A stretch of DNA of 64,000 nt from Taenia hydatigena. Lineage: Eukaryota; Platyhelminthes; Cestoda; Cyclophyllidea; Taeniidae. Under the pieces are notes generated by a model. That model was not told where the DNA came from, did not search any database, and worked only from the letters and a program-made list of their open reading frames with translations. The stretch spans positions 15,082,655 to 15,146,654 of the forward strand of contig JADWOT020000008.1 in assembly GCA_036345935.2 (NCBI GenBank). The letters run 5' to 3'. Positions 1 through 13,870 of this stretch are shown piece after piece. A program made the translations under genes and the position numbers. Position 1 is the stretch's first letter. The number at the start of each line of letters is the position of its first letter.

Positions 1-3000
1 ATTATCCAATATGCTGGTCCAAATCTTATCAAATTTAATTATGCAGGATAAGTTGTGATTCCGTTAGAACTGTCTGAACTACAAGCAGGTGACGTTATTC
101 CAAATAGACGAATCATTATTAAGAGATGGATAGACCAGTAGCAATACTAATCAAATCTAAGTTTAAGACACATTAAAAACAATGTTATCTGCCACAGGTA
201 CCAGATTGAACTCCGTCTTCACGTCCTAGGCGTTTGCAAAGCTGATGGGTGGAGGAGCAACACCGAAATTTGTGGGAATGAATGCTTGCAGAGGTAAAGG
301 CGCTAAAGTCTCCTTCTTCGGATCCCTGCATTCTGCTAGCTTAGATGGAGCAGATAAGCCATAAGTTTGGTCAGGTTTTTATTTTCGTAGTGGTGTTGGT
401 AGGGACCTGATGGCAGAGGCGATGGCATAATCTCCATGCACAAAAGCAAAGGAGAGGGCTTGAGTCACATCAAACCAGCCAAATTTAATTGAACTGAAGC
501 TGTTTCTCAATGAAAATAGGATCGCCAATACAACACCTGTTTGTCAATTCACATACAAAGTACACCAGGGTACTTTTTTAATCTGATTAAATTCCAGGGG
601 CGTAAAAGTCTCTTTCATAAAATTAGCATGAGGACTCTATCGGAAATAAATTCGGATGCAGACAGCGTCAGTACGATGACGCACATGCTGGGTGGAAGGA
701 CGATATGATTGCTATGAGTACCACAGCAATTCAAAAATAAATTGCGCAAATAAAACCTATTTCGTCCAAGATTTGCAGGAGAAAGGAAAGCAGGGACAGC
801 AAAACCAACACCATGATTGCAATAATAATTAATGAATCAATGATAACTAGTAGTAATAAATGCATTCATAGTGCTCTTAACGCACGGATCACCAGACAAA
901 CTCTCCACCCTGACCATGTATAATCTATACCCATTTTGCAATTTTTAGTACCGCAAATCCCTAAGTGTTGCATTACTTAATAAAATCGGCTCCTGCAAAA
1001 GTCTCAGAAACCAATTTTCGCTAGAAAGGTAAATAGCAGTATGCAACCCTTTTCACCGTTTATGAATAAGGCTAGCAAAAGTAGATTGCTTTACCTTACA
1101 ATATGGCACTGCCTCTTAAAAATAACGCTTCCTTGAGGACGAGCGACTACCTTAAAATGGTTTCTTCCTGTTAATTAGGGAGAACCATCCACATTTTAGC
1201 CTGAAATCTTTTTTTCTTTGCTATGAACTTCAATAATTCTGCTAATGTCCCGTCTATCGTAGGTATGCAGAACAAAATCATGAGAATTGAAATCTTGCGC
1301 GCAAAAAGTATATTCCTGCTGACAAATGGAGATATCAAATTACTCTTGTCAGTGCAGAGAAGAATCTCACGCACAGTTTCGAGCTCTTATATGGAACAGT
1401 TCAGGTGGTCAGTAGCTGTGTGTGGCAAAGAGGGATGTGTGACGTCAAGTGGACGATGAGTCGCGTAGTTAAAAGTGCGTTGAAGCAGAGATGGGAAGGA
1501 AAGGAGGAATGAGATATGAGGCAAAGACGTGATTCTAGCGAGCGCATAAAATAATGGCCGTCAGCAGTGTTCAGTGCAGAATAAGGCTGATGGGAACCGG
1601 CAATTTGTCCGATAGCGTAATGAGGTGGTAATGTTCGTTCCTCTCACCACCCAACTCATCCACTGATCTTCAATCCAATTCCAATGGAATCCTTGGGTGT
1701 CCTCACGACCTTCAATATTGCTTGAAAGCAGCACGTCCCTTTCGATGAATCATCTTGGGCTCTGTCAAAGGGAGAGCTGTGACCTCCAACTCTTCTCCAC
1801 CACATATTTACAGGCAATACTTTCGCCTCGCAAACACGGAAGATTTCGATTAGCACCAAAGTTGCTACCCCTGGGGACTATTTCTGATAGCAAAAAGTTG
1901 AAAACAAAACACCTTAGGCAAAAAGATGCCCGAAAAGAGAAGAAAGAAATATTTTAAATTAACATTAATGCTTTATTTCATCACCGCTTGCGCTACATTG
2001 AATCGGTACGTACACCATGAACTGCAGGTTGACAGAAGGTCTATTTATTTAAAAGTGGTTAAGCAAGCTGACGGCTATTGAATGCTGGAAAGTTTCAATA
2101 GTGTAGACTTTTGCTTTTAATTTCTTTGCATAAGCAAAAACAATAAAGGCGTCGAATTACTGCCATAACAAGAATAGAAGAAAAAAGTAGAGGGAATTGA
2201 CAGTTGAAGTTGAAGGAAGTAATAAGAAGTTTTGGTAATCGGGAAGAGGATAAACTAGAAAAATTCTACGGAACGAAAGGAGAAGGAAGGACAAGGTTTG
2301 GAATGGATGCATTTAGGCAATTTTTAGATGCTAAAAATACCGCTTATAATCTCTCTGCTCCAAAAAAACTCAGGTCACGCGATTGGATGAAAATCCATTA
2401 CGAATTTAGCAAGGGCAACTCAGGTTGCAAAACTCATACTAGTAGCACTACTTGAAGGAGACGCAGCAGTTGTGACGACCAAACCATTGTAATATTCATC
2501 GCCGGAGGTGATGTTCAAATGGTCGGTGTGGGCGTTATAGTCCGTCTTGATGAAAATGAGCTGTTAGAAGACCAGATATATCGACACGGGTCAGCCAAGG
2601 TGGATGTAATATAGAAGAGGGGCTCTGTCTCACTTTAGGCTAGTATCTTCCGCGTGAACATGTTATCAGCTTTATGACCATTGGACTTGAGTTATCTCTC
2701 AACTTCGCTTCATAGTGTTGGTAAGGGTGCAGACTTAATCGTCTTAGAGGACCTTGAAACACCTTTTCTAACTATGGAACAGCCAAAACTGGATCTATCA
2801 CACCTTGGTCACTGGAACTTACATGTCACTGCCTTCATGGCGTTTAAAGTTCTCAGAGAGTAGAGGGACAGGCAAAATGAACTGACGAGCAGTGTCGCAT
2901 GACAGACATCAGTGGGGGACGGAGCGTAGGCTGTGAATGTTATTCGTGTGTACACAATTTTTCGTTTGCCCGGCAAAATGCTATGGATGGCATGGACGGT

Positions 3001-3315
3001 ATGATAACTCTAATTTGTGATTATTTTCTTACGTCCAAGCACATGACTTTGAGGCAGGCGCCATGGTTACCAGAGCATGAGTGTATGATGCATGGCAATT
3101 CCACTTCTTAGCTATGGTTGAAGACCTTGCTAAAGAATAGACCAATTTTGGTCTGGTATCTACCATCAAACCGTGGCGAGGGCAGTGAATGAACGCGAAA
3201 ACTTGTTTGAGAAACGATTGAGACCACCAGTAGCAGTGGGTCAGTGAGCCCTTACACTTATAGTGCGAATAGCTATTTGTCTGCCTTAAAGACCTTAATG
3301 TCATTATTATTCGGT
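1..3315 (+). repeat. Left arm of a large diverged inverted duplication
   Basis: The arm aligns, in reverse complement, with about 21330-25215 along its whole visible length. Matching landmarks (left/right) are 20-130/25210-25090, 240-490/24980-24760, 1085-1120/24130-24095, 1400-1510/23030-22920, 1780-1855/22870-22795, 2318-2460/22320-22185 and 2980-3110/21660-21540. Identity is roughly 75-90% by eye, with many indels. No intact ORF is shared. The arm runs off the left end of the window, so its outer boundary is unknown. Confidence 0.8.
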
Positions 3316-6300
3316 TAATTTTGCAATACTTGTTTCATTTTATTAGCAGAAGACGCATAGATTGAACCCAGTGTCAGCATATTAACTGCATTTGTCCTTG
3401 TCCTCATGATAATTAGGCACCTTTATGCCCTTTGGTCCTTATTTTTGATCCCCATGCAGCTGGTATACCACACGACTGACAGACCCTGGATCTTCCTGCC
3501 CGTTGCACCCTCAACACTTCCCATCACGTTGTCTTGTCGCCTTTCAGCCCTATCCTTTTACACCTCGAATTCATTTTTCTTGTTTACAACCATTCTGCCA
3601 CTCACGTACACACAACGGACTCTCATTCGCTCTCCATTCTTCTCCACTCTATGCGCTATAGGCCTGTCTTTCATAGTAAACTCACCTAAGTCCCTGGGCT
3701 GCCTCCAGTCCCGTTCTTCCCTCTTATAAGTGCCCATTAAGCTATTCTGTCTCCACAAATTCACAGCATGCGAACCAATATCTACGCCTCTCTACTTCTC
3801 CCTTTCTTTTCTATGCCAAACAAATCACCAATGGACAACATATACCGCATTGCTATCCTTTGACCTCAAATGCGAGATTTATGACACCTGCTTGTCTAGG
3901 TTTACAGCTTATTAGAATCGATCGCGGCGAAAAGAAATAAATGGCATTAAACCCAATCGCATTTGAATGTGATTTGAGTTGAATTCTATTCAATGTGAAG
4001 TAGTGGAAGAAATTTAGGTGGAAAGCTCATGTTAGCATCCAAGTTGGGCCTCTGCTTATCTGCATTGTAAGCATATCGATATTGATTGTAGCGGAGTGGA
4101 AGCAAGTGATTTCATTAGTAAACTCTAGTTGGATTTTTGCAAGGCAATTTTAAACGCATGGCTTGGAAGAGAAAGAGGTGTCTTTCATCTCTTTCCTTAG
4201 GTTAAGAAAGAGCGTTACCATTCTGTAGGTTGGTGTCCGCTGTCTTTCAAAAGTATAGTCAAATGGGCATCCTAACTTGGCTGTCATATTAGTATGGACA
4301 ATTTCCGCCTTTCCCTCACACAATTAAGGGCCCAAAAAATAAGTGGAAAGGCAGGTACGTATGGCAACTGCCTGAGTCAAATCAAAGTATTTGCTTTTGC
4401 ATCTAGAAAAGCGTACTGCGATAGTACTACCGTACCTAAGTTAGCAGTAGAACTGTTCAATTTCTAATATTGGCAAACATGACAAGGCTGAAAGGAAACG
4501 CATTGCAACCTAACCGACGTAGTTCTGATTTCGCCCATTAAAGCAAATACGGGAAGCAGGATAAAAATGTCTATCTTGTGTGTCAGCACGACCACGCGAA
4601 GCGTTGTTAAAATACTCGGCTTCAATCCCGCCTAATATAGAATGCTTAAGGCATAGAAATAAGAAGGAAACTTTCACTTTTATTAGAACTGAGGTGCCCT
4701 ATTACTTAATCGTAACTTTTGTATCCAGTGGGTGTCTCTAATGCAGGCTCTTCGCGCCTCAGCCCTATTTGTTCGATGACTAGCCTTCAAGGTAATAATA
4801 TATGACGCAATCAATGTAGTAAGGGCAGCGAGAGCAGAGAATTAGAGCAAGTGACGATTGGTGTTAGCATATAGTGGCAACAGGTCGTGGCTGATGGTAT
4901 CCCTCGCCGCGTGCGTGAGACAGTTCTCCCGTAAATCAGCAAGGTACGCACTCTATGTAAAGTAGGCAGATTAGGTCTGACCGTGATTAAGTGGCCTACA
5001 ATGGTAGTTGCGGCATATAGCTGCACTTGATTGTCTATTTAGCACCATAATTGACGAAAATTGAATTTAACTTTTTTTGTTGAGTCGATTTCTTGTGTTA
5101 GTTCTCGATTCATGAGGCGAACTGCGGTGGCTTGCGTCAGTGCATAAGGAAGACGTAAGGGGACCAGTGCAAAAACAAAGGGACCATAACGCCCAACACT
5201 AACGCAATACAACCGCATCTTATGATGCTTCTTTGCCTCTGCCCTTCCAACCCACGGATTAATTCAGTGTCATCAAAATGACCACATAATTTAATGGTGT
5301 AAAGAGCAGACGACCCACAAAGCCTCTCATTTTATTGCAACTCTTTCCGCACCCGCATCCTCCTACCCTCTATCTTACTACTCAGGCTGAATGGCACTTC
5401 AAGATAGCTCCAACCAGTGCCCACAAATGCATAGCACGCACAAGTTCACAACTGCGATATTGGTATGAGATCAATACCACATGTGGTGTTTTGTTGCAGT
5501 AGAGGCAAAAAATTGACACATTTAAAGTCTTCTTTAAATTTTAAACGACCAAATAGAGTTCTGCTGTCCCTTTTTTTCTTGGCTTCGAATGTTAAATCTA
5601 ACAAAGAACGATCGCAGCATACATCAGATAGCTTTGAGAGACAAAAACTGAAGTCGTGCAATTTTTAGGTCAGCATACTGCTCAGGAGCATAAAGGAAAA
5701 AGCACAACTTAATCTATTTCGGGTTTTTAGGCAAGGATACTCAATATCAAGACTTTTCATGATTTTAAAGCTTATAAGGGCCATAAAACTAATGACTATT
5801 TTTTTATGGATGACTAATTACTCGCTTCAGTGGTTTTTGGTTTCGATAATCTCATTGGAGACGTGACCGTTCTGAGTACAGAAATAGATACTTTAGGATG
5901 ACCAAAAAATTTGCAGTCATTTAAATCCTAAACCAAAATAAATAAGAACAGTATTTAGCGTTGAGTACGGCCTTTCTCTTTTTGATTTTATGGGCACTGC
6001 GGCATATTTCAGTGCGAATTCTGAGTTGTACGCGATCTAAGCGGAGGCCGAGTGGAAATCACTACATATCTGCTTGTCAGAGAAGTTCAAAGGCTTTAGC
6101 ATTTGGGTGAAGCAGCCACACAGTCCACCCTAATGGCAACTCCTAAAGTATTCAATTCTTAAGCCTAAAAAGACCAAAACTCCCACAGCATTAATGTCTC
6201 ATTATTCCACTTGCGCAAACACCTCCTAAGATCTTCAATGGACTCATTGTGAATTGTGTCCACTGGTAGAGGAATGACCTGGATGCATTAGTACGGTCAT

Positions 6301-7239
6301 CACGCCGTTGCTCCAAATTTGACCGAATGAAATAGTCTGAGATTGACGCAATCTGGGACTCTTGCCAACGGCCTTCAACTGTGCTTTCCTTGCGTTAGTC
6401 CTATGATAACTGAGCATTTTGCGCTTCGCTTGCTTTATTCCTTGCTTCTGTGCTTGAATCGCTAACATGCACAAACCGCATAGGTTTCTCTTATGTTTTT
6501 TTAGAGATTCCACTTGGATTTCTTAAGCCTCTGTTTAGCCACCCATGGCGATCTCTCCACAATTGCACATGCTATCGTTGTGAAGGTAATTGTAGGTCAA
6601 TTGGGTGCAAGAGAATTTTTTTCAAAGACTAAATGCTCGCTAAATGCGATTTTGTTAAAAATTATGTGATTTTTGTTTATTCGATTTTGCAGACAGGATA
6701 CATGTGAGTAACAGCTTGCCTCAAGCGACAATATCATCCTTGCAACCAAAAGAAGGCTATTACCTTCCTTTTAGCGATAAAAAAGCTAGCAATTTAAAGC
6801 GGTTTGTCCCTAATTTGCCAATGTTACAGACAGTCCAAAAATTTAAAATATTTTACCTGCGCCATTTAATAAAGTGAAAGCTGTACTTACGATGCTGAAA
6901 AGGGTGCTTTGACCTAATTTTGTCGTGACTGTAACTGAAAATCTCCTTGATCAGTATGAACGCGGGGTCCAGCTGAGCTGTATCCAATGTCACCTCTTTA
7001 AGAAGCCCAAATGATTAGGTCGTGACGATGTTATCTGATGGACAGCTCAGTCCTGTCACAGTTACCCACCAATCACAAACCGCGATTTTATGAGATAGAG
7101 TAAAATCCGTGGAAGGAAGGAACAATTGATGCGTCTTTTTCTAAAGGTGCTGACGTGTCTAGGCAATGAGTGTGATGTGAAAGAATCGATTGTGAGAGTA
7201 TTTGCAACTATGTAGTCCAGACATATCAGAATAAGCATC
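3316..7239. other. Spacer, no gene seen
   Basis: AT-rich DNA inside the inverted arms. ORFs stay under about 110 codons and overlap in opposite frames. I recognise no domains, RNAs or clear repeats. Confidence 0.6.
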
Positions 7240-7311
7240 GGTTCCGTGGCCTAATGGATAGGGTCCCTGACTACCGACTAGAACACTGTGATTCGAGTCC
7301 CGCTGCTTATA
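7240..7311 (+). pseudogene. tRNA-Arg-like relic (possible SINE head)
   Basis: TGGCCTAATGGATA is an exact A box, and GATTCGAGTCCC is a B box at the normal spacing, as in animal tRNA-Arg. The anticodon loop reads CTACCGA where CTTCGGA is expected. The acceptor halves (GGTTCCG and GCTTATA) do not pair, and the T stem is broken. It is a degenerate tRNA or the head of a tRNA-derived SINE, not a working tRNA. Confidence 0.6.
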
Positions 7312-7466
7312 GTAGCACCATTTGAGTCGAACAGATCATTGCAACTAGATGGATGGGCATGCTAAAAATGGGAGGTGGGAAGTTACCATGCCTTGTGAGA
7401 GGCTTGAATCCTCGACATATATGTTATTCGGATATCGTCCTAACCTACTGACCTGCTTCATCACCG

Positions 7467-7626
7467 CCGATCTTCTATCCTGATTTTCTCTTCACCCTCT
7501 TACTACCAACTCCTTTCTACTACTTTGCCTTTGCACTCGCTTTCTTATATTCACTTCTCATTAGCCTTCCACCCTTCTCCTCTTACTTTTCGCACCTACT
7601 CCTGTTACCACCCTCCTTCCTTCGAC
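7467..7626 (+). repeat. Pyrimidine-rich tract
   Basis: About 160 bp are strongly biased to C and T on the plus strand, with CTCTTC, CTCCTTTC and CACCCTTC strings and no fixed period. Simple low-complexity DNA. Confidence 0.6.
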
Positions 7627-10600
7627 CAGATTCCATGTTTCACCGTTATGATACATGCGCAGTATTTGACGTGTCACCAGTGGAGTCGCGTATAGCACCA
7701 GTGGACATGGAAGGAGTAAAAGATAAATGTTTAGCATTCCCCGAAGTCCAGGGGTCAGAGCACTTGTGAAAAGGTTGAGTTTTGCCTACCTCATCGCCTC
7801 GGCTTTACCATGTTTTGTTTCCTTAACAGCTACCCGCTCTAGCATCGTGCACTCACCACATCCACACAGGTGGAGCGAGTGTGTAAGTAGATTGGTGGGT
7901 AGCTTATTTAATGCTAGTTTATATTTTGTGGGAAGTAGGTACATAAGGAAGTTAACATTTAATGCTCTTTGTTACATTAAAGTGTAGGCTGTACACTTGG
8001 GGTCCAAAGGCACTCCTGGATATAGTAATTCAGAGACGTTAATGATGAGGCTAAGAATGGTTTTCAGTAATCGCCTGCTAGTAGTAACTCCATGATACAG
8101 AAAGCATAACACCATTCACAAATTTTTTTCTGCTAAATTATCCATGTCTCACATTCACTTTGGCGAATCTGCTGCAAGCGTCTGTACGCATTTAGTTTTC
8201 ATTGATTTAGGACAGCGATCGTAAATTTAATGTTTCTTAGTTGACATGAGTCTTGGTTGAATGGTGAGGCGAAATAATCCTGTTTGTGTTTTGCATGGAT
8301 CTGCCAAAGTTTTGTTAGCTCATGGTCTTACGAACATCTCGTAATTGATGACCGTACCTTATTTTTCATCTAAGGGTTGAGCAGTCTTAGGAAGTAGCAA
8401 CACTGCTGCGATGCTTGTCTGAATACACTTTTTAAGTGAGAGGCGGCCAGTGATCACGATAAACATATATTCAATGCTATAAACGTGATGTAATATACGT
8501 TATTTGACTGATTGTTGTGCTATTCCTCATTATTTGGGCTCAGATTATTCATAAGCACAAATACTTGTACACAACCATACACCTTTTACTTGTGTACGTA
8601 TGTACGTGGTCGCACACACAGAATTCGATGCGCATGGTGTATCTAAAATTGAAAGGCGCTTATCGTGATGGTCACGAGCCAAATGTGCAAGTTTTAAGAT
8701 AGAGTTCTTGAATGTGGCGAAGCACCTTGTGTACCTATAGTTGCACATTTTAGTGCAGAGTTTATTGAGCTGGGTGAAAACTTGCAAGAGAGTATGTGAT
8801 GAATTCAATGGATTAGCAAAAGAACCTTCTGGATCTGTCCTCAGCATTACATGTGAGTAAAACCCAGAGGAGCGTAAGTCGCGTGCGGGGCTAAGATTTT
8901 GAATAATGAGCTCCTGTGGTTAAATTTCATTGCAAATCAAATACTTATCTCTTCGTCGTGTACTCTAGCTAAAGAGCTACTAAAAATTTAGTTTACATGT
9001 AAGGGATGACAGGCCGCTTGTCAAGAAAATCTTTAATTTGTTGATTCAAGCATGTAATCTACTGCAGTGACCACATCGGTTGTTTACTCAGAAGACTTCT
9101 GCGCCTTAGAAGCGCGCTTCTTGCTTTTGGGTAAATAAGATGCTCATGCAAAGAATAAAGCCTGTTTTTAAGTGATGCAGCTTGCCGCACATCACTAGAG
9201 CGTGCCAAACTCACCCACTTACTTGATTATGACCCTAAATTCCTAGTTTATCCCACAGCATAGTGTATGTAAGCAGCATTAAGACACGCGGTAATTTCGA
9301 TAGCAACTATGAAGAAGAGTTGTCGATTTGGCAACCACAAAGTCAACTGTAAATAAATCTCTTTCCTTTCTTTCACTACTTTGCTTTCAAATACTTAGCC
9401 TCACACACCTGTTCATCCAGGACAACGCAACAGCAAAGGCGGTGCTCATAAGATATCTAATTGTGTGCCGCAGTCACTCCCACTGCCAAGTTTAAAAAGG
9501 ATCCCACTCTTTTTTTGCGGAACGAAGTAATTTTGACGTGAAAAAGAGCGTACAGTGTTGCATCTATTTTATTAACAACCCCTATAATTGTCCGCTCAAT
9601 TTTAGACCTTGGCTGAGGTTGGGTTGCACAAAAATGCCAGCCTCATTGGCATGATGCCGCTCTCGATTGACTCAGGACACTTTGCTCTCATCTTTGTCTC
9701 ATTTTTGTCAACGTTGGCACTTTTATTAAGTGCTTTCTGAGCTGACTGGTTAGCCAATTGTTGACTTTTGCTCACTATCATTCCTTTGCAGCTGCCTCAC
9801 TGATCCTATTAAAACTAGTTTCTGGAGTGGCTGTCGGTTATGTTGTGCGTCTTTGCTTTAGCGATTTCCAAGTATATCGATGGTATAGGCATTGACGGAT
9901 GCTAGGAATAGGAGAAAAAGTTTGATCCTGTCTACCTAAATGCTAAGATCGCTTCAGCATCAAAAATGCGTGCAGTGACCATTAGCGCATGTGATCACCT
10001 GAGTTCGCATTAATGCGTGCACAACCGAGCAAAGTCTCTAGCCTAAATGAAATCGCTGAAAGGACCTGACTATTGAGCGTTGCTTGAAAGGTCAAAAACT
10101 CAACTGGTGACCACAATTTGCAGCTTGACTGGTGGGATCGTCGACGGTATAACTACTGCAGCACTCTCATCGATCTGATATAAAGAGATTAGATTCTGCG
10201 ATTTCTCGTTTACGAATGTTGGGTCATGAGCTCCAATGTCAATACTGCTTGTTGTCAAGTTCGACATAAATTTCCCGTAAGAGCAGTCGGAATGTGGTGG
10301 AAGAGTGGAAGGGATTCGATGAGCAGAGAAACGCGTTCCGATCCTACCCAACACTGACTTCAACCAAAGTAGTTTTTTGCTGTACAGTGCTGTATAACAG
10401 TCGGACGAACCGCTCACGATTCGGTTTACCCAGGATTAATAATAATTATCATTAACACCGTTTTCTTTTAGACACATAGCAATTACCGCTAACTCACTAG
10501 GTCCTGTGATACTGCATCACTAAATAGCAGCAAAAATCTGAATGTGTCATCAACTATTTTGTGCAGGCTCCATTAATGCATGTCAATGTATTTAGAGACC

Positions 10601-13199
10601 ATTGGCCTTAGTGAGCAGCTACTCGCTGATAATTTGTGCGAGGTATGCAAGGACAAAGATAAGGGAACGAACGGGAGATAAAAGAATTCGTTTCTGACAA
10701 GATGGGTCGGTGAAGAAGTTTTCGAGTCAATGGGCTGAATTAATGCTGTTCTGTTTCCCATTCGCATGGAATAAATCGTCTCTTTCATGCACCAAGAAGT
10801 GTGTTTGCAGTCCTCTTGATGTGATCTATAACAGCTGCATGTCAGACCGGAGGACGACAGTTAACGAAGCTAATGCACAGTAGATTATGCGATACTTACT
10901 GTTGCTACGTGGTGACAGTAGCCTACATTTCTGTTTGATTGTGACAACGCTGTCTCGGGGCCATTACCTTACTATCATTTGCAATGCAGTTTCGTTGTCT
11001 GCAGTGCAGTAGAGGTTCTTCATTATCTAATAATATTTCTTTGCAGGAAACAAGCAACTAGTATTTGTGATTTTGACCACACGATTCCACCCTTAACTTG
11101 CTTTAGCATATGGAGTGATGCTCAAAGCAGACGTTAACTCTTACGCGAACCACTTGCTTACTTTGTTTCACAGCTTTGTAATATTTACAAATGTAAGCTC
11201 ACAGGCTTTTAGTGGAACATGCTAAGATGTAAAAGTACTTGACAGGAGTGCATGTGTCAGCCAATTTCATGCTCCATAATTCGATTGGAGACAGGAAAGT
11301 GGAACGTGTGCAGGAAAAATGTAGAAAATTCGTTAACATTCGAGTACCAGTATCCCTCCCAAGAGATGATGTCTTTGCCTGTACGATTGCAGTACACACT
11401 TGGTATTGTAGTCACCTTTCTGTGGTGCTTGCCGCCTTTGCCTTGACCATTACATTCACCCTGTATACAACAGCTACGCTGAATGGACGTAAGTGGGAGC
11501 AGGATCAGAGTTCCGTTAATGGATAGGCTATGCCAACCGCAATGCTATTTACATCTCTGTGCATAGACGCCCTCATTTCATACGATTTGGAGGATGTACT
11601 GCCTCAGTCACGGTCCAACTCTTTTCTAACGGTTTCTCTCAAAGTGGGGCCACAGGTTGCATGCTGACTTGCTTGACTGCTGGCACAACTGCTCTTCGAT
11701 AGAACCACCGCAGTCCCAGTGACCAATGCAATGACCGACTGAATAGGTGAGAAGGCCCTAAGGAGGGATTATTAGCAATCGGCCTTTTTAAAAGTTATTT
11801 TTTTCTGAAATGGCGCGAATCAAAGGGCCTCACGAAACTATTCGATGGGTAGTAGGGATGATAACATGCACGAAAGTAAGGGCGTATTTAACGAAAGCCT
11901 ATGACTTAGACCTATTAGGAGGATTACTTATTTTGGCAGGCGATTTGAATCCGCATGCCTTGCTGGCACGATAATGATTGACAAGTTTGGTAGTGCCCTT
12001 TAAGGCCAGTGCAGAAAGTCTGACTGGTTGACACCATCATCACAGATGGTAGATTCTCAAGGCGCGCATACACTTTAGGTTATCCCACCAAATGCTTGTG
12101 GGCTGATAAGATTTAGCAACCTCGGTTCATTCCGACTTTTCCTTCTGCTACGATGACTCGACTTGATCAATCGAAGTCATGTGCGTACAAGCCTTTACTG
12201 AACAAGAGTCTAGGCATAGTCATGCACTGTATCGCTTTTCTTCACCATAACAAGAATGCAAATAATCCGTGCAAATTAAAAATGGAGTGCTTATTACTGG
12301 ATTGAGGCTCAGTAGTCAATGCAGGAAAAAGTTATGTGGAATGGTACTTTAGGAAGGATTTGTTGGAGATCATAACAGGAAGCATCTGAAAGCAAGGACT
12401 GAATATTGAATGCTGAATGCGTCCTGCAGCATGCTAGAGCTAAGCCGATTCTTATGTGCTTTAAATTGCTCCGCATTATCAAAAGGACCTGTCTTTGGTT
12501 TTCTTTTCCGGATGTTGCTCCTTCAGCTGAACGCCTTTTAGCCATCAAGAGACATCTGTGTTCTACCACGAGATGTCTGCCTTAATATGGGGGAAGGATA
12601 TGGACAAAAGGTGACAAAAATGAAGCGTCGAAAGCGAGCGGTTGAAAACTTACAAAATGAGGAGGTGAAATTAATAATCAATCATCTTTCTTGCAGCCTT
12701 TTAAGGATACGAGGAGGAATCGCCCATTTGTAAGTAGGCTCTACTGGGTTTGTAGGAATGCCTCGGTAAGGTATGCCGGTGGAAGTGAAAGATGAATGCC
12801 ATTCAGGAGGATGTCCCTGGGGACAGCGTTAACTACTCTGCCAATAATACTGCCAAATAATAGTTGTCTTGACCAAAACTAGCGTTTGTTATTCTGACTG
12901 GCCCACCATCTAAGTGAGAACCGCTCTTAAAGGGAATTCGGCATGGACTACCACTTTTCTAATCTGGCAAGTGTTATCAAGCTCTGCACTTCTAGTAAAA
13001 TGCACCCCAATATTTCTGCCGTTTGTGAACTCTATCCTACTGTCACCTGAAATGAACTGAAAAAACCCACTAAAGAGCAAGTAGCACTCCAGGCTAAAAT
13101 TTTAGCACACTTACCAAATCATCGTAACGCCGCCTTTTTACTTTGAAACCGGTGGATCGCCTAATTTAATCAATGGTACGGATATTGGTGAGAGTGAGG
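7627..13199. other. Spacer, no gene seen
   Basis: No ORF has recognisable content; the longest are about 100 codons (8545-8847 and 10100-10417, both minus). Part of 12.2-13.2 kb may belong to the decayed gypsy element next to it, but I could not identify integrase motifs. Confidence 0.55.
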
Positions 13200-13870
13200 G
13201 TAGCTTGAGTTCTGTTGCGCATTTCTGCCTTAACTATTTAGCTGAGCATCAAACTTGTGTAGGCGAAGACCGTCTTTCTTCCTTATTTACCTCCTTGGAG
13301 AGGTACATCACCCACGGCTACATCACTGGCGTATGTACCCATTACAAAGGGTAGTGCGTTGGCCTCGAAGTTAGGTAAAGCATGGATCTGTGCGGAGTAG
13401 ATTCTTTGCGTTGGCTCATTATACACTTCGTCATGCTCGTCCTCCCACTGTAAATTCTCTTATCGCCCGCTTTGCGGTTGTTTTAAGTGGAGGATAGCAA
13501 TTCTATCTAGGACTTTAGCAGGGCAAATGCGGTAACTGGCCAAGCCTACGCGCTTTGTACGGATTTTGGTGATTAACATATGAGGTAATGAGACTATTTG
13601 CCATGAGAAGTTGACGAGTTGGTAAAGAAAATGGCACTTCTTTGGTTTTAAGGCTAGCCCTGCACCTCGCAGACGATTTGGCACTAATTCAAGTTTGACT
13701 CTGTGCTCTTGGATGTTATCGAGGCAGAGTATGTGGTATATTGGAAAAGTACCAACTAGTGCTATCTGCATCAAACGTTTGTAGTCAGATGCAACATTAC
13801 AGAGTCCGGAGGGCATTGTCTGGAAATCACAAAGCCCGTCTTAGCATCTGTTTCCACCACTTTTAATCAC
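13200..13870 (-). pseudogene. Decayed Ty3/gypsy reverse transcriptase and RNase H
   Basis: On the minus strand an open stretch (13816-13460) starts MPSGLCNVAS and continues through LCLDNI and LKPKKCHFL. This is the palm and thumb region of Ty3/gypsy reverse transcriptase (family pattern MPFGLCNAPATFQRLM, then YLDDI). Just upstream, about 13.83-13.86 kb, DAKTGFVISR matches the usual DREKTAF segment in another frame. Downstream, about 13.44-13.24 kb, pieces such as ALPNF, LPFVMGTYASDV and TVFAYTS match the tether and RNase H start (ALPDF, PFILDTDASDV, VIAYASR). Stops and frameshifts break it. The catalytic YxDD is CLDN and the RNase H Asp in DTDAS is Tyr, so it is dead. No LTRs or integrase were found beside it. 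Confidence 0.85.
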
